From Stygibacter sp964604155 (GTDB lineage: Bacteria > Cloacimonadota > Cloacimonadia > Cloacimonadales > TCS61), in assembly GCA_964604155.1 (NCBI GenBank), contig CAZRXY010000139.1, positions 1-8,297 on the forward strand: a stretch of 8,297 nucleotides of DNA. The letters run 5' to 3'. Position numbers and translations under genes: made by a program. The notes beneath the pieces are model-generated. The model was not told the DNA's origin. It searched no databases and worked only from the letters and a program-made list of their open reading frames with translations. This document shows positions 1 to 5,920 of this stretch, piece after piece; the first letter of the stretch is position 1, and each line of letters opens with the position of its first letter.

Positions 1-49
1 TTTCTAAAAATATGGTTCAAACAGGCTACTAAAAAGGAGTGTGAAGTAT

Positions 50-223
50 ATGCATAGAATTGCAGCAGACAAAATTGATCGTAAAATTCGTTTACTATTT
101 GCTGTTTTCTGTCTACACTGTTTACATGGATTTGTTGTGTCATTAATTATCTTAAAGAAAACTTACGTTAATGTAAAACCCGTATTATATCTAACCAATA
201 AACATATATATATAGGTACATAA
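50..223 (+). CDS. Possible small single-pass membrane protein (57 aa), doubtful
   Basis: A 57-codon reading frame preceded by a good Shine-Dalgarno sequence (AAGGAG, 34-39). The ATG at 50 lies 10 bases from it and is preferred; an in-frame GTG at 41 would sit only one base away, too close to be used. The product begins with a basic stretch (HRIAADKIDRKIR) followed by a hydrophobic run of about 21 residues (roughly residues 15-36, with three Cys/His-rich positions) and a polar, lysine-containing tail, which would suit a single transmembrane helix. I do not recognise a family. The frame lies in AT-rich DNA where short chance frames are common. It ends just before the structured leader of the next gene, so it may instead be part of the upstream region. 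Only the ribosome binding site and the membrane-like pattern support it. Confidence 0.28.
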   Translation: MHRIAADKIDRKIRLLFAVFCLHCLHGFVVSLIILKKTYVNVKPVLYLTNKHIYIGT

Positions 224-226
224 TAT
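199..226 (+). promoter_or_regulatory. Weak candidate promoter ahead of the structured leader
   Basis: TAAACA (199-204) and TAATAT (221-226), with a 16-base spacer, each match four of six bases of the sigma-70 consensus; an overlapping CATAAT (219-224) matches five of six. Transcription would start around 232, exactly where the structured RNA begins, which is the main reason to mention it. The DNA is so AT-rich that such matches arise by chance. Confidence 0.2.
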
Positions 227-231
227 TAATA

Positions 232-386
232 GAGAGCGGATATGGCTGAGCGCCCTCAGGCGCCTGTAAAAAATAAAGTTTATTTTTAGAAGTAGTGTGC
301 TTTCGCACAAAGCAACGTTTCCCGAGAAAGAGACGCTGCCTGAGCACCTGGATAAGAACAGGTTGCTTGACAGATTAAACCTGTTA
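232..386 (+). ncRNA. Candidate structured 5' leader RNA with alternative stems, class unknown
   Basis: About 155 bases upstream of the first beta-helix gene that fold into consecutive stems: 250-254 with 259-263 (GCGCC/GGCGC, loop CTCA); an A/T-only stem 267-288; 296-300 with 305-309 (TGTGC/GCACA, loop TTTC); 312-321 with 330-339 (one A-C mismatch and one G-T pair); and 344-350 with 359-366 (one bulge). The 3' strand of this last stem can instead form a perfect 8-bp stem, 357-364 (AACAGGTT) with 378-385 (AACCTGTT). The two stems cannot coexist. In addition the loop region 255-261 (CTCAGGC) is complementary to 338-344 (GCCTGAG), a possible pseudoknot or long-range pair. The alternative stem ends 12 bases before the Shine-Dalgarno of the downstream gene. 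I could not match it to any riboswitch or leader consensus that I know. The segment is richer in G and C than the DNA on either side. Pairing was found by eye, and no covariation is available. Confidence 0.4.
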
Positions 387-397
387 TGGTAAATTAA

Positions 398-405
398 TTG
401 AGGAG
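398..405 (+). promoter_or_regulatory. Ribosome binding site that decides the start of the first beta-helix gene
   Basis: The sequence TTGAGGAG is followed by two adjacent in-frame ATG codons at 409 and 412. Spacing from the AGGAG core is 3 bases to the first and 6 bases to the second. The second ATG therefore has the more usual spacing and was chosen; using the first would add one methionine. Confidence 0.7.
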
Positions 406-411
406 TTTATG

Positions 412-2868
412 ATGAATAAAATATATTGTATTTTTTGGGTTATAATTATATTGCCACTTATTCTTTTTAGCAACATCTGGTATGTAGATTGTGAAATTAC
501 ACAATCAGGTAATGGGACAATCCCTGAAGAAGCCTTTCAGACAATTCATGAAGCAATTGATTGCTATACAATTGCTGAATATGATACTATTTTAGTTTTC
601 CCGGGAACATATTATGAGGAGATTATAATATCCGTGGGATTCCCTGATAATATAACTATTGCCAGTAATTTTATCATTACTGAAGAAAAAGCATATATAG
701 AATCGACAATAATAGATGGAGATGAAACTGATGCAGGAATATTTTTGCAAGGTCCTGAAAGAATTACTATATGCGGTTTCACCATAACAAATTGTTATAA
801 CAATTCTGGCAATTATGCAGCAGGTATATCAATCGGATCTTTTGCTTTAAGTAGTAACTATACTAATATATCAAATTGTATTATTTCAAATTGTGTCAAT
901 GACGATATTGGAGGTGGAGCGATTAGGATCACTGCAGGTAGATACAGCACTATTGAATCGTGCATAATTGAAGGCAATACTAATGATCGAGGTAATACAG
1001 TATCTCCTAATTGGGCAGCAGGAATAGCTATTTATGGTTCTTGTTACCTTAATTACATAACAATAGATGATTGCATAATCAGAGGCAATATAGGAGGTGG
1101 CATCGATTTGATTACTTTTGGATTAAGTTTTATTGATGTATTAACAGTTGAAAATACACTAATTTGCGAAAATATTACCAAGGATGATGGAGCCGGTATA
1201 GACTTGGATTATTCTTCATTAGAAATGAATAGGTGTACAATTGTTAATAATTGTGGTAGTATACATTTAGATGATGGTATTGCCCAAAGTATATCTGAAA
1301 CAAATTATCAGAATATCAGCAACAGTATAATATTGGACACTTCCAATTTTTATGATGATGATATTATAAAATACTGTGGACATTTAGACGATGATAGTAT
1401 GGAACCCAATTCATCAAATGGTAGTATTGGCAATTTTGAAACAATAGCAGCAGATTGCTTTATATCAGGGGATGACCTTTATCGTCTTTCATGGGATTCA
1501 CCCTGCATTGATGCGGGTGATCCTGATAATGACGGTGATTCTCAGAACTGGGTTTTTGATGAAGATGATCAGGATGCAGATGGATCAAGATTATCTATTG
1601 GATATTTTCCTTATGAAGATCAGGATCGCTGGGAGTTTGAAGATGAGGATATTGTCTGGATGAGCTTTCCAAAAATTCCCTGTGCCGATAGTGTAAATAA
1701 TGGAGACACCGTATCGGGATCAGATGTTTTCGGTAGGTTTCAGGAGACTACTGTCCCCGGTGCTATTGAAGTCTGGCAGGAAATAGAAATTGGTTATAAC
1801 CCAAGTTTTACAGGTTATTATGATTATGAAGAATATACTTGGTACCCCTCAAACTTTCAATTTAGCAGTACCGATGGCTTAAAAATCATAGTTGATGATG
1901 ATTATGACGATATCAATCCCTTGATCACCGGAGGAATGTTGTGTGAGCCCGGCACTCCATTGACAGTGACAACCGGAGCGGGAGATTTGAACTGGGTCGG
2001 TTATTTTATACCGTACACAATGAATATTATGACTGCTCTTGATGAGACAACTTTGGGTAAACTGACGGCTATTAAAACCCATGACTGGTCTTTGTATAAA
2101 AAGAGTGGAAAATGGTATGGGGCTTGCCCTCCCGGCGGAACTACTGTAAGTTATGGGGATATGGTGGAACTATTTACTAATGAAAATGAAGATTTTACCT
2201 TTTGCTGGCAAAGCCTTTCTTCTTCAGGTGAAAGTTATGAAAGAAAAGAAACACAATATTTTACTTATAACGAAAAACTTGATTATCAGTCTATCTTTGT
2301 GGAACTGGGAGAAGAGAAGCCGGATGAAATTGCCGTCTATGTTGATGGCGTCTGTAAGGGTGCAGAAGTCGTTGATGTGGATTCGCTTCTGGAGATCAGA
2401 GCTTATCTGCTGGAAGAACCCCAAGGTCAGGAGATTGAGATTGTTGCTGCCAATGGCAGATCAAATCAGGTTAATGTAAAATATCAGGTTGTGGAAGAAG
2501 ATGGCAAGTTACTTGATAGAAGCCTTTTCACCGATAGAAGTAAGATGTATCAGACTGTTTCTCTCAAAGCAAGCCAGGAAATCCCTGAAACTGAAAAAGT
2601 GCTGACCTGTTATCCCAATCCCTTCAATCCTGAACTGATTATCTCCTTTTTCATCACAGAAAGCTCAGAGGAGGCGGAGATAATTATCTACAATGTAAAG
2701 GGACAGCGTATACGCGAATTGAAAATCGAAAATGTAAATTGTAAAAATAATTCTGTAGTCTGGGATGGGAAAGATGATGCTGGCGCCCGTGTAAGCAGTG
2801 GCGTATATTTTATAAGAGTGCTATCAGGTAATGAAGTGTTTACCGGGAAAGCGGTAATGATGAAATAG
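412..2868 (+). CDS. Exported single right-handed beta-helix protein with C-terminal (type IX-type) sorting domain
   Basis: Predicted cell-surface or secreted protein of 818 residues; no enzymatic activity is evident. An N-terminal hydrophobic segment (about residues 4-19) is a Sec signal peptide, though its cleavage site is unclear. A pectate-lyase-like parallel beta-helix follows: an entry part with PGTYYEE (64-70) and TIIDGD (99-104), then from CGFTITN (121) about six coils with repeating N/C-rich turns such as ISNCIISNC, IESCIIEGN and IDDCIIRGN. It closes with SPCIDAGDP (363-371) and an Asp-rich DPDNDGD...DADG stretch that may bind calcium. A Trp-rich region comes next (about 416-610, with NWVGYF at 527-532), then a module around 624-705 (IFVELGEE, VDGVCKGAEVVDVD). 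The C-terminal sorting domain starts at YPNPFNP (734-740) and has IYNVKGQR, SSGVYFIRV and a KAVMMK end. It is followed 68 bases later by a paralogous gene, probably co-transcribed. The 5' half is much poorer in G+C than the 3' half. Binding or adhesion is inferred only from the fold. Confidence 0.93.
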   Translation: MNKIYCIFWVIIILPLILFSNIWYVDCEITQSGNGTIPEEAFQTIHEAIDCYTIAEYDTILVFPGTYYEEIIISVGFPDNITIASNFIITEEKAYIESTIIDGDETDAGIFLQGPERITICGFTITNCYNNSGNYAAGISIGSFALSSNYTNISNCIISNCVNDDIGGGAIRITAGRYSTIESCIIEGNTNDRGNTVSPNWAAGIAIYGSCYLNYITIDDCIIRGNIGGGIDLITFGLSFIDVLTVENTLICENITKDDGAGIDLDYSSLEMNRCTIVNNCGSIHLDDGIAQSISETNYQNISNSIILDTSNFYDDDIIKYCGHLDDDSMEPNSSNGSIGNFETIAADCFISGDDLYRLSWDSPCIDAGDPDNDGDSQNWVFDEDDQDADGSRLSIGYFPYEDQDRWEFEDEDIVWMSFPKIPCADSVNNGDTVSGSDVFGRFQETTVPGAIEVWQEIEIGYNPSFTGYYDYEEYTWYPSNFQFSSTDGLKIIVDDDYDDINPLITGGMLCEPGTPLTVTTGAGDLNWVGYFIPYTMNIMTALDETTLGKLTAIKTHDWSLYKKSGKWYGACPPGGTTVSYGDMVELFTNENEDFTFCWQSLSSSGESYERKETQYFTYNEKLDYQSIFVELGEEKPDEIAVYVDGVCKGAEVVDVDSLLEIRAYLLEEPQGQEIEIVAANGRSNQVNVKYQVVEEDGKLLDRSLFTDRSKMYQTVSLKASQEIPETEKVLTCYPNPFNPELIISFFITESSEEAEIIIYNVKGQRIRELKIENVNCKNNSVVWDGKDDAGARVSSGVYFIRVLSGNEVFTGKAVMMK

Positions 2869-2887
2869 AATCTTGTGAATAGGAAAT

Positions 2888-2912
2888 CCTGGCGTCCGAA
2901 AAGGACGTCAGG
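2888..2912 (+). terminator. Intergenic hairpin between the two beta-helix genes; possible weak terminator
   Basis: A 10-bp stem, 2888-2897 (CCTGGCGTCC) with 2903-2912 (GGACGTCAGG, one G-T pair), around the 5-base loop GAAAA. It is followed only by TTTCTAAAATTT, a poor U-tract. It may be an attenuator, an mRNA-stabilising 3' end or an intergenic palindrome rather than a full terminator, so the downstream gene could still be read through. Confidence 0.45.
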
Positions 2913-2936
2913 TTTCTAAAATTTGGGAAGGCTTAT

Positions 2937-5231
2937 ATGAAAAAGAATTTGTTTTTATTGCTGGCAATATGCCTGTCAGGTTTATTGAATTCAACAACGA
3001 TTATTGTTGATATTGAGGGGAATGGCGATTATACCTCTATTCAGGAAGGCGTTAATGCCAGCGTCAATGGGGACACTGTGCTGGTTTATCCAGGAAGATA
3101 TTATGAGAACGTTGATTATGATAATCACACAATTACTCTGGGCAGCTTGAACCTGACCACGGGAGAAAGACATTATATCAGAGAAACTATAATAGATGGT
3201 AATCTGGAAAATAGCTGTATCTTAGTTAAAAGAGCAGAAGGAGAAGGAACTCTTCTTTGTGGCTTTACCTTAACAAACGGTGCAGGACATTTGGGAACTG
3301 CTGACAGCGGTAGCGGTGGCGGAGTGTTTCTTTATGGAGCTTATGGGGCTCGTCTGGAAATCAGAAATTGCCTGATTGAACATAATCAAGCAAGATATTC
3401 GGGTGGAGGGATATGTATCACCAACGGTAGCATTTTGTATTTATCTGGAACGACAATTAGATTTAATTATGCAAATAACAGTGCCGGGGGGATATCGAAA
3501 TCAGCAAGTACAACATTAGAATTCAACCAGAATAATCTGTGCAGTATTTACGGAAATTATGCAGCCATTGGATGTACAATGGGAAGAGGGATAGATTTAA
3601 ACAATCCTGATACTCTATATATTTTTGCTGACACGTTAAGTTTCGAGGTGCCAGATAGATATTTTATTCATCAACATGGAGCAAATAATACTTATTTTGA
3701 ACCAAATGAATATCTTGTAATAGTATCTCAGCATTGCTACTATGATTTCATTGATGCTGATTTATATGTCTCACCGGATGGGAATGATAGCAACAGTGGT
3801 TTAACCCCAGAAGTACCGAAAAGAACAATTGCTAATGCGATTACTGTTTCCGTTACCAATCAGGAAAACCCTAATACGGTTCATTTACTTCCGGGATATT
3901 ACACTCCATCATCGAATGATCAATTTTTCCCATTGAATATGAGAGAATATGTGAGTATAGCGGGAACATCAAGAGATGAAGTGTTCCTGGATAAAGAAGG
4001 ATCAAGGTGTTACGTTTTTGATATGCTCAGCGGCTATAATTACAGTATAAGGAATATTACTTTTACAGGGGGAGAAGACAATTCCGGCCGCAGTGATTTA
4101 TTATTATGGGGATTTACCGAGGAACCTACCGGTAGCGTGATTATGGATAGCCTTGTTTTTAATAGTGCATATCCGGAAGCAGCAATACATGCAGTAAGCA
4201 TCGATTTTGAGATAAGTAACATATTAATTGAAAATTCAGAATCAGGTTTTCTGGGATACCATTCGATACCCGGCAACCACAGCTCTGTGAAAAATGTAAT
4301 TTGCAGGAATAGCACCACTACTGCCATAACTCATGATAATTATATAGAAACTGATGATCTGCCGGTCTTAAACGTGATCAATTACCTGCAGGTAGATAAC
4401 TCAATTGAATCTATTTTAAGGTTATGGAACTATGGCCCAACTGTAACCAGATATGCTGTAACAAATTTTATAAACTGCACTCTTATGAATAACGAAGTTG
4501 TCCCCGGTAGTAATCATGCATTTGCCAAGGCATTTGAAGGGGGGGAGATAAACTTCTACAATTCAGTAATATATGGAAATTATGGAGTTCAATTGAATCT
4601 GGATACAAATAACCAGCAGCGTTTGAGCACAGCAACGGTGTCACATTCTCTCTTGCAGGGAGGGCAGGCAGGAATATTACATCAGGAAGAAACAATATTA
4701 AATTGGCTGGAAGGAAATATGGATTGTGAGCCAAGTCTCTGTGAAGATTATACGCCGCAGGCAGGCTCACCATTGATAGATGCCGGAACTCTGGAATTAC
4801 CGGATGGAATAGTATTGCCGGAGACCGATGTATATGGGAATCTGCGTATTTATGGAAATGGAGTAGATATCGGAGCAATTGAGTGGCAGGGAACAGGAAT
4901 AAGCCAGGAAGAAATAATATCAAATCCTGAAAAATTAATAATATATCCCAATCCACTCATTGCCGGAAACCTGCGAGATGGTCACGCAAAAATATTATGG
5001 CAGGGAAATGAGGTCAAAGTAGAAGTAAGTATTGTTATCTATAATATCAGAGGACAGATTATCCGTGCAATTAAAATTGAAAATGCATCCCGAAATAATC
5101 CGGACAACATTTGCGAAGCAAACTGGGATTTGTGTGACGAAAATGGAAATCCGGTAAGCAGCGGAGTCTATTTTGTCAGACTTAAAACAGGTAATGAAGT
5201 TGTTAATAGTAAAGCAGTATTGATAAAATAG
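2937..5231 (+). CDS. Exported double beta-helix protein with C-terminal (type IX-type) sorting domain
   Basis: Predicted 764-residue surface or secreted protein. The ATG follows GGAAGG by 5 bases. The signal peptide MKKNLFLLLAICLSGLLNS is clear, with cleavage near residue 19. Module 1 (about 20-245) is a parallel beta-helix with PGRYYEN (52-58), TIIDGN (84-89) and CGFTLTN (108-114), the same markers at nearly the same spacing as in the upstream gene. A linker with DTLYIFADTLSF leads to module 2, which begins DLYVSPDGNDSNSG (275-288), a typical start of DUF1565-like beta-helices, and contains FPLNMREYVSIAGTSRDEV. It ends at SPLIDAG (611-617) and VDIGAIEW. The sorting domain has YPNP (670-673), IYNIRGQ, SSGVYFVRL and the tail KAVLIK. 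I recall this two-module layout as recurrent in Cloacimonadota. No catalytic residues were recognised. Runs of six G (3486-3491) and seven G (4539-4545) lie inside the gene. It is most likely in one operon with the gene before it. Confidence 0.94.
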   Translation: MKKNLFLLLAICLSGLLNSTTIIVDIEGNGDYTSIQEGVNASVNGDTVLVYPGRYYENVDYDNHTITLGSLNLTTGERHYIRETIIDGNLENSCILVKRAEGEGTLLCGFTLTNGAGHLGTADSGSGGGVFLYGAYGARLEIRNCLIEHNQARYSGGGICITNGSILYLSGTTIRFNYANNSAGGISKSASTTLEFNQNNLCSIYGNYAAIGCTMGRGIDLNNPDTLYIFADTLSFEVPDRYFIHQHGANNTYFEPNEYLVIVSQHCYYDFIDADLYVSPDGNDSNSGLTPEVPKRTIANAITVSVTNQENPNTVHLLPGYYTPSSNDQFFPLNMREYVSIAGTSRDEVFLDKEGSRCYVFDMLSGYNYSIRNITFTGGEDNSGRSDLLLWGFTEEPTGSVIMDSLVFNSAYPEAAIHAVSIDFEISNILIENSESGFLGYHSIPGNHSSVKNVICRNSTTTAITHDNYIETDDLPVLNVINYLQVDNSIESILRLWNYGPTVTRYAVTNFINCTLMNNEVVPGSNHAFAKAFEGGEINFYNSVIYGNYGVQLNLDTNNQQRLSTATVSHSLLQGGQAGILHQEETILNWLEGNMDCEPSLCEDYTPQAGSPLIDAGTLELPDGIVLPETDVYGNLRIYGNGVDIGAIEWQGTGISQEEIISNPEKLIIYPNPLIAGNLRDGHAKILWQGNEVKVEVSIVIYNIRGQIIRAIKIENASRNNPDNICEANWDLCDENGNPVSSGVYFVRLKTGNEVVNSKAVLIK

Positions 5232-5269
5232 TGCTATATGACCATGGAACACTCTAAGTACTTAATTAA

Positions 5270-5286
5270 TAATCACTTCGTGATTA
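5270..5286 (+). terminator. Hairpin after the double beta-helix gene; possible terminator
   Basis: A 7-bp perfect stem, 5270-5276 (TAATCAC) with 5280-5286 (GTGATTA), and a 3-base loop, about 40 bases after the stop codon. An overlapping pairing of CTTAAT (5261-5266) with ATTAAG (5283-5288) is also possible. Only four T residues follow nearby (TGTTTT), so termination efficiency is uncertain. It is the only candidate 3' end signal close to the gene. Confidence 0.35.
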
Positions 5287-5294
5287 AGGCTGTT

Positions 5295-5492
5295 TTAAGG
5301 CATTAGACCAAAAACCTGGCATAACCCCTTATTTTTAATTAACCGGGTTGATAACTCATTGGCAATGATGTTATTACATAAGCCAACCAAGTTAAATTTT
5401 ATATTATCCGAAAAGGATATTAATAGAATAGCCATGGGTACACCCTTAGGAAAGGGACTTACACGAGTTTCAACTTCAGGTTTTACTTCCAC
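5295..5492 (-). CDS. Doubtful small hypothetical protein (65 aa)
   Basis: A 65-codon frame with a GTG start and no convincing Shine-Dalgarno upstream. The predicted peptide begins MEVKPEVETRV and ends KGLCQVFGLMP; I recognise no family. The opposite strand is also open over the same bases for about 64 codons (bounded by stops, ending NRIAMGTPLGKG...TST), so the absence of stops does not single out one strand. It could be a fragment of a decayed gene on either strand, or chance. It lies in a repeat-rich gap and is convergent with the upstream double beta-helix gene. Confidence 0.15.
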   Translation of the reverse strand: MEVKPEVETRVSPFPKGVPMAILLISFSDNIKFNLVGLCNNIIANELSTRLIKNKGLCQVFGLMP

Positions 5493-5499
5493 ATAAATT

Positions 5500-5515
5500 T
5501 CGGGATAAATCCCGA
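5500..5515. repeat. Short perfect inverted repeat
   Basis: TCGGGA (5500-5505) pairs with TCCCGA (5510-5515) around the loop TAAA. It is the first of several GC-rich palindromes within about 260 bases. Confidence 0.6.
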
Positions 5516-5536
5516 TTAGGGGAGGAGCATCGCCAA

Positions 5537-5557
5537 CCCCGAGCTAAAAGCTCGGGG
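5537..5557. repeat. GC-rich perfect inverted repeat (9-bp arms)
   Basis: CCCCGAGCT (5537-5545) pairs exactly with AGCTCGGGG (5549-5557) around AAA. There is no T-tract after it on the plus strand (it continues CTATTC), so it does not look like a terminator. It is built in the same way as the neighbouring palindromes: a word, a short A-rich loop, and the exact reverse complement. That suggests a REP-like intergenic element. Confidence 0.65.
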
Positions 5558-5618
5558 CTATTCAATTTCTTCCCCCGTTTACCGTTAACGGAATTGTGCT
5601 AAGAATAAGAAATATTAC

Positions 5619-5660
5619 GGGGGGCTGCCAGATTTTTTTATAGAAATCAGGCATCCCTCT
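5619..5660. repeat. Imperfect long hairpin
   Basis: TGCC-A-GATTT (5626-5635) pairs with AAATC-A-GGCA (5644-5653), with one A-A mismatch and an 8-base loop. The stem extends outward by pairing the G-run 5619-5624 with the pyrimidine run 5655-5660, after one mismatch and with G-T pairs. TTTTATTATTATT follows after a few bases, so a plus-strand terminator of an unseen transcript is possible, but no gene ends here. Confidence 0.5.
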
Positions 5661-5727
5661 GGTTTTATTATTATTGGTATTACTAAATGCTTCATATTAT
5701 GAAAGATAAAGATTGTTGTCAAAGTCA

Positions 5728-5761
5728 ACCATTGCGAAGGTCTGAAGACCTTCGCAATGGT
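5728..5761. repeat. Perfect 34-base palindrome (REP-like element)
   Basis: A 16-base arm (5728-5743, beginning ACCATTGCGAAGG) is followed by the two bases GA and its exact reverse complement (5746-5761). Allowing one bulged A, the stem extends to GTC (5724-5726) pairing with GAC (5762-5764). No T-tract follows. Such a long, exact, stand-alone palindrome between genes is typical of repeated extragenic palindromes or protein-binding sites. Copies elsewhere in the genome cannot be seen from this window. Confidence 0.75.
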
Positions 5762-5832
5762 GACGACCAATAACTTCATAAGTTCAATATTATAAACAAA
5801 AAAATAATTCGGGGGTAGGCTATTTTTTTTTA

Positions 5833-5848
5833 AAGAAATTTCTTGACA
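5833..5848 (+). promoter_or_regulatory. Candidate -35 box with overlapping 12-base palindrome upstream of the third exported gene
   Basis: TTGACA (5843-5848) is an exact sigma-70 -35 hexamer. No good -10 hexamer lies 15-19 bases downstream, where the sequence reads AACCTG. A perfect palindrome, AAGAAATTTCTT (5833-5844), overlaps the first two bases of the box, and a run of nine T (5823-5831) lies just upstream. The palindrome could be an operator. FCB-group promoters often depart from the standard consensus, so the missing -10 does not exclude a promoter. Confidence 0.3.
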
Positions 5849-5920
5849 TACATCTCATCCGTTTGAACCTGCGGATTGTGAAGAATGTGAAATTGAGAAA
5901 AGATTCCAGGAGAAGCTGTT

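Larger units (their letters stand above)
5232..5920. other. Long intergenic region rich in inverted repeats, without a convincing gene
   Basis: About 690 bases between the double beta-helix gene and the third exported gene. It holds a hairpin just after the gene end, one ambiguous reading frame on each strand (about 5295-5492), at least seven inverted repeats between 5500 and 5784, runs of G or C set in otherwise AT-rich DNA, a run of nine T (5823-5831), and a TTGACA box near the right end. Besides the hairpins listed separately, there are short stems at 5691-5703 (TTCAT/ATGAA) and 5772-5784 (AACTT/AAGTT). A CCCCCGT at 5572-5578 can also pair with ACGGGGG at 5617-5623. No transposase or recombinase fragment was recognised. 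It may be a collection site for REP-like palindromes or the remains of a small mobile element. Confidence 0.6.

Noticed and set aside
235..285. tRNA-like 5' half (TGGCTGAGCG ... GGCGCC resembles the D-arm region of tRNA-Leu or tRNA-Ser)
   Set aside because: There is no T-arm with GTTCRA, no anticodon stem in the right place and no matching acceptor strand downstream; the following stems do not fit a cloverleaf.
232..386. Match to a known riboswitch (TPP, SAM, cobalamin, c-di-GMP, glycine, fluoride)
   Set aside because: The conserved cores of these classes are absent; for example, CACCTGGATAAG only superficially resembles part of the TPP core, whose other conserved segments are missing.
4483..4956. 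157-codon minus-strand frame inside the double beta-helix gene
   Set aside because: It is antisense to a well-supported domain-containing gene and gives a low-complexity, Leu/His/Pro-rich peptide with no recognised motif.
5232..5920. Insertion sequence or transposon remnant
   Set aside because: No transposase or recombinase motif was seen in any frame, and no paired terminal inverted repeats with target duplications could be found around the gap.
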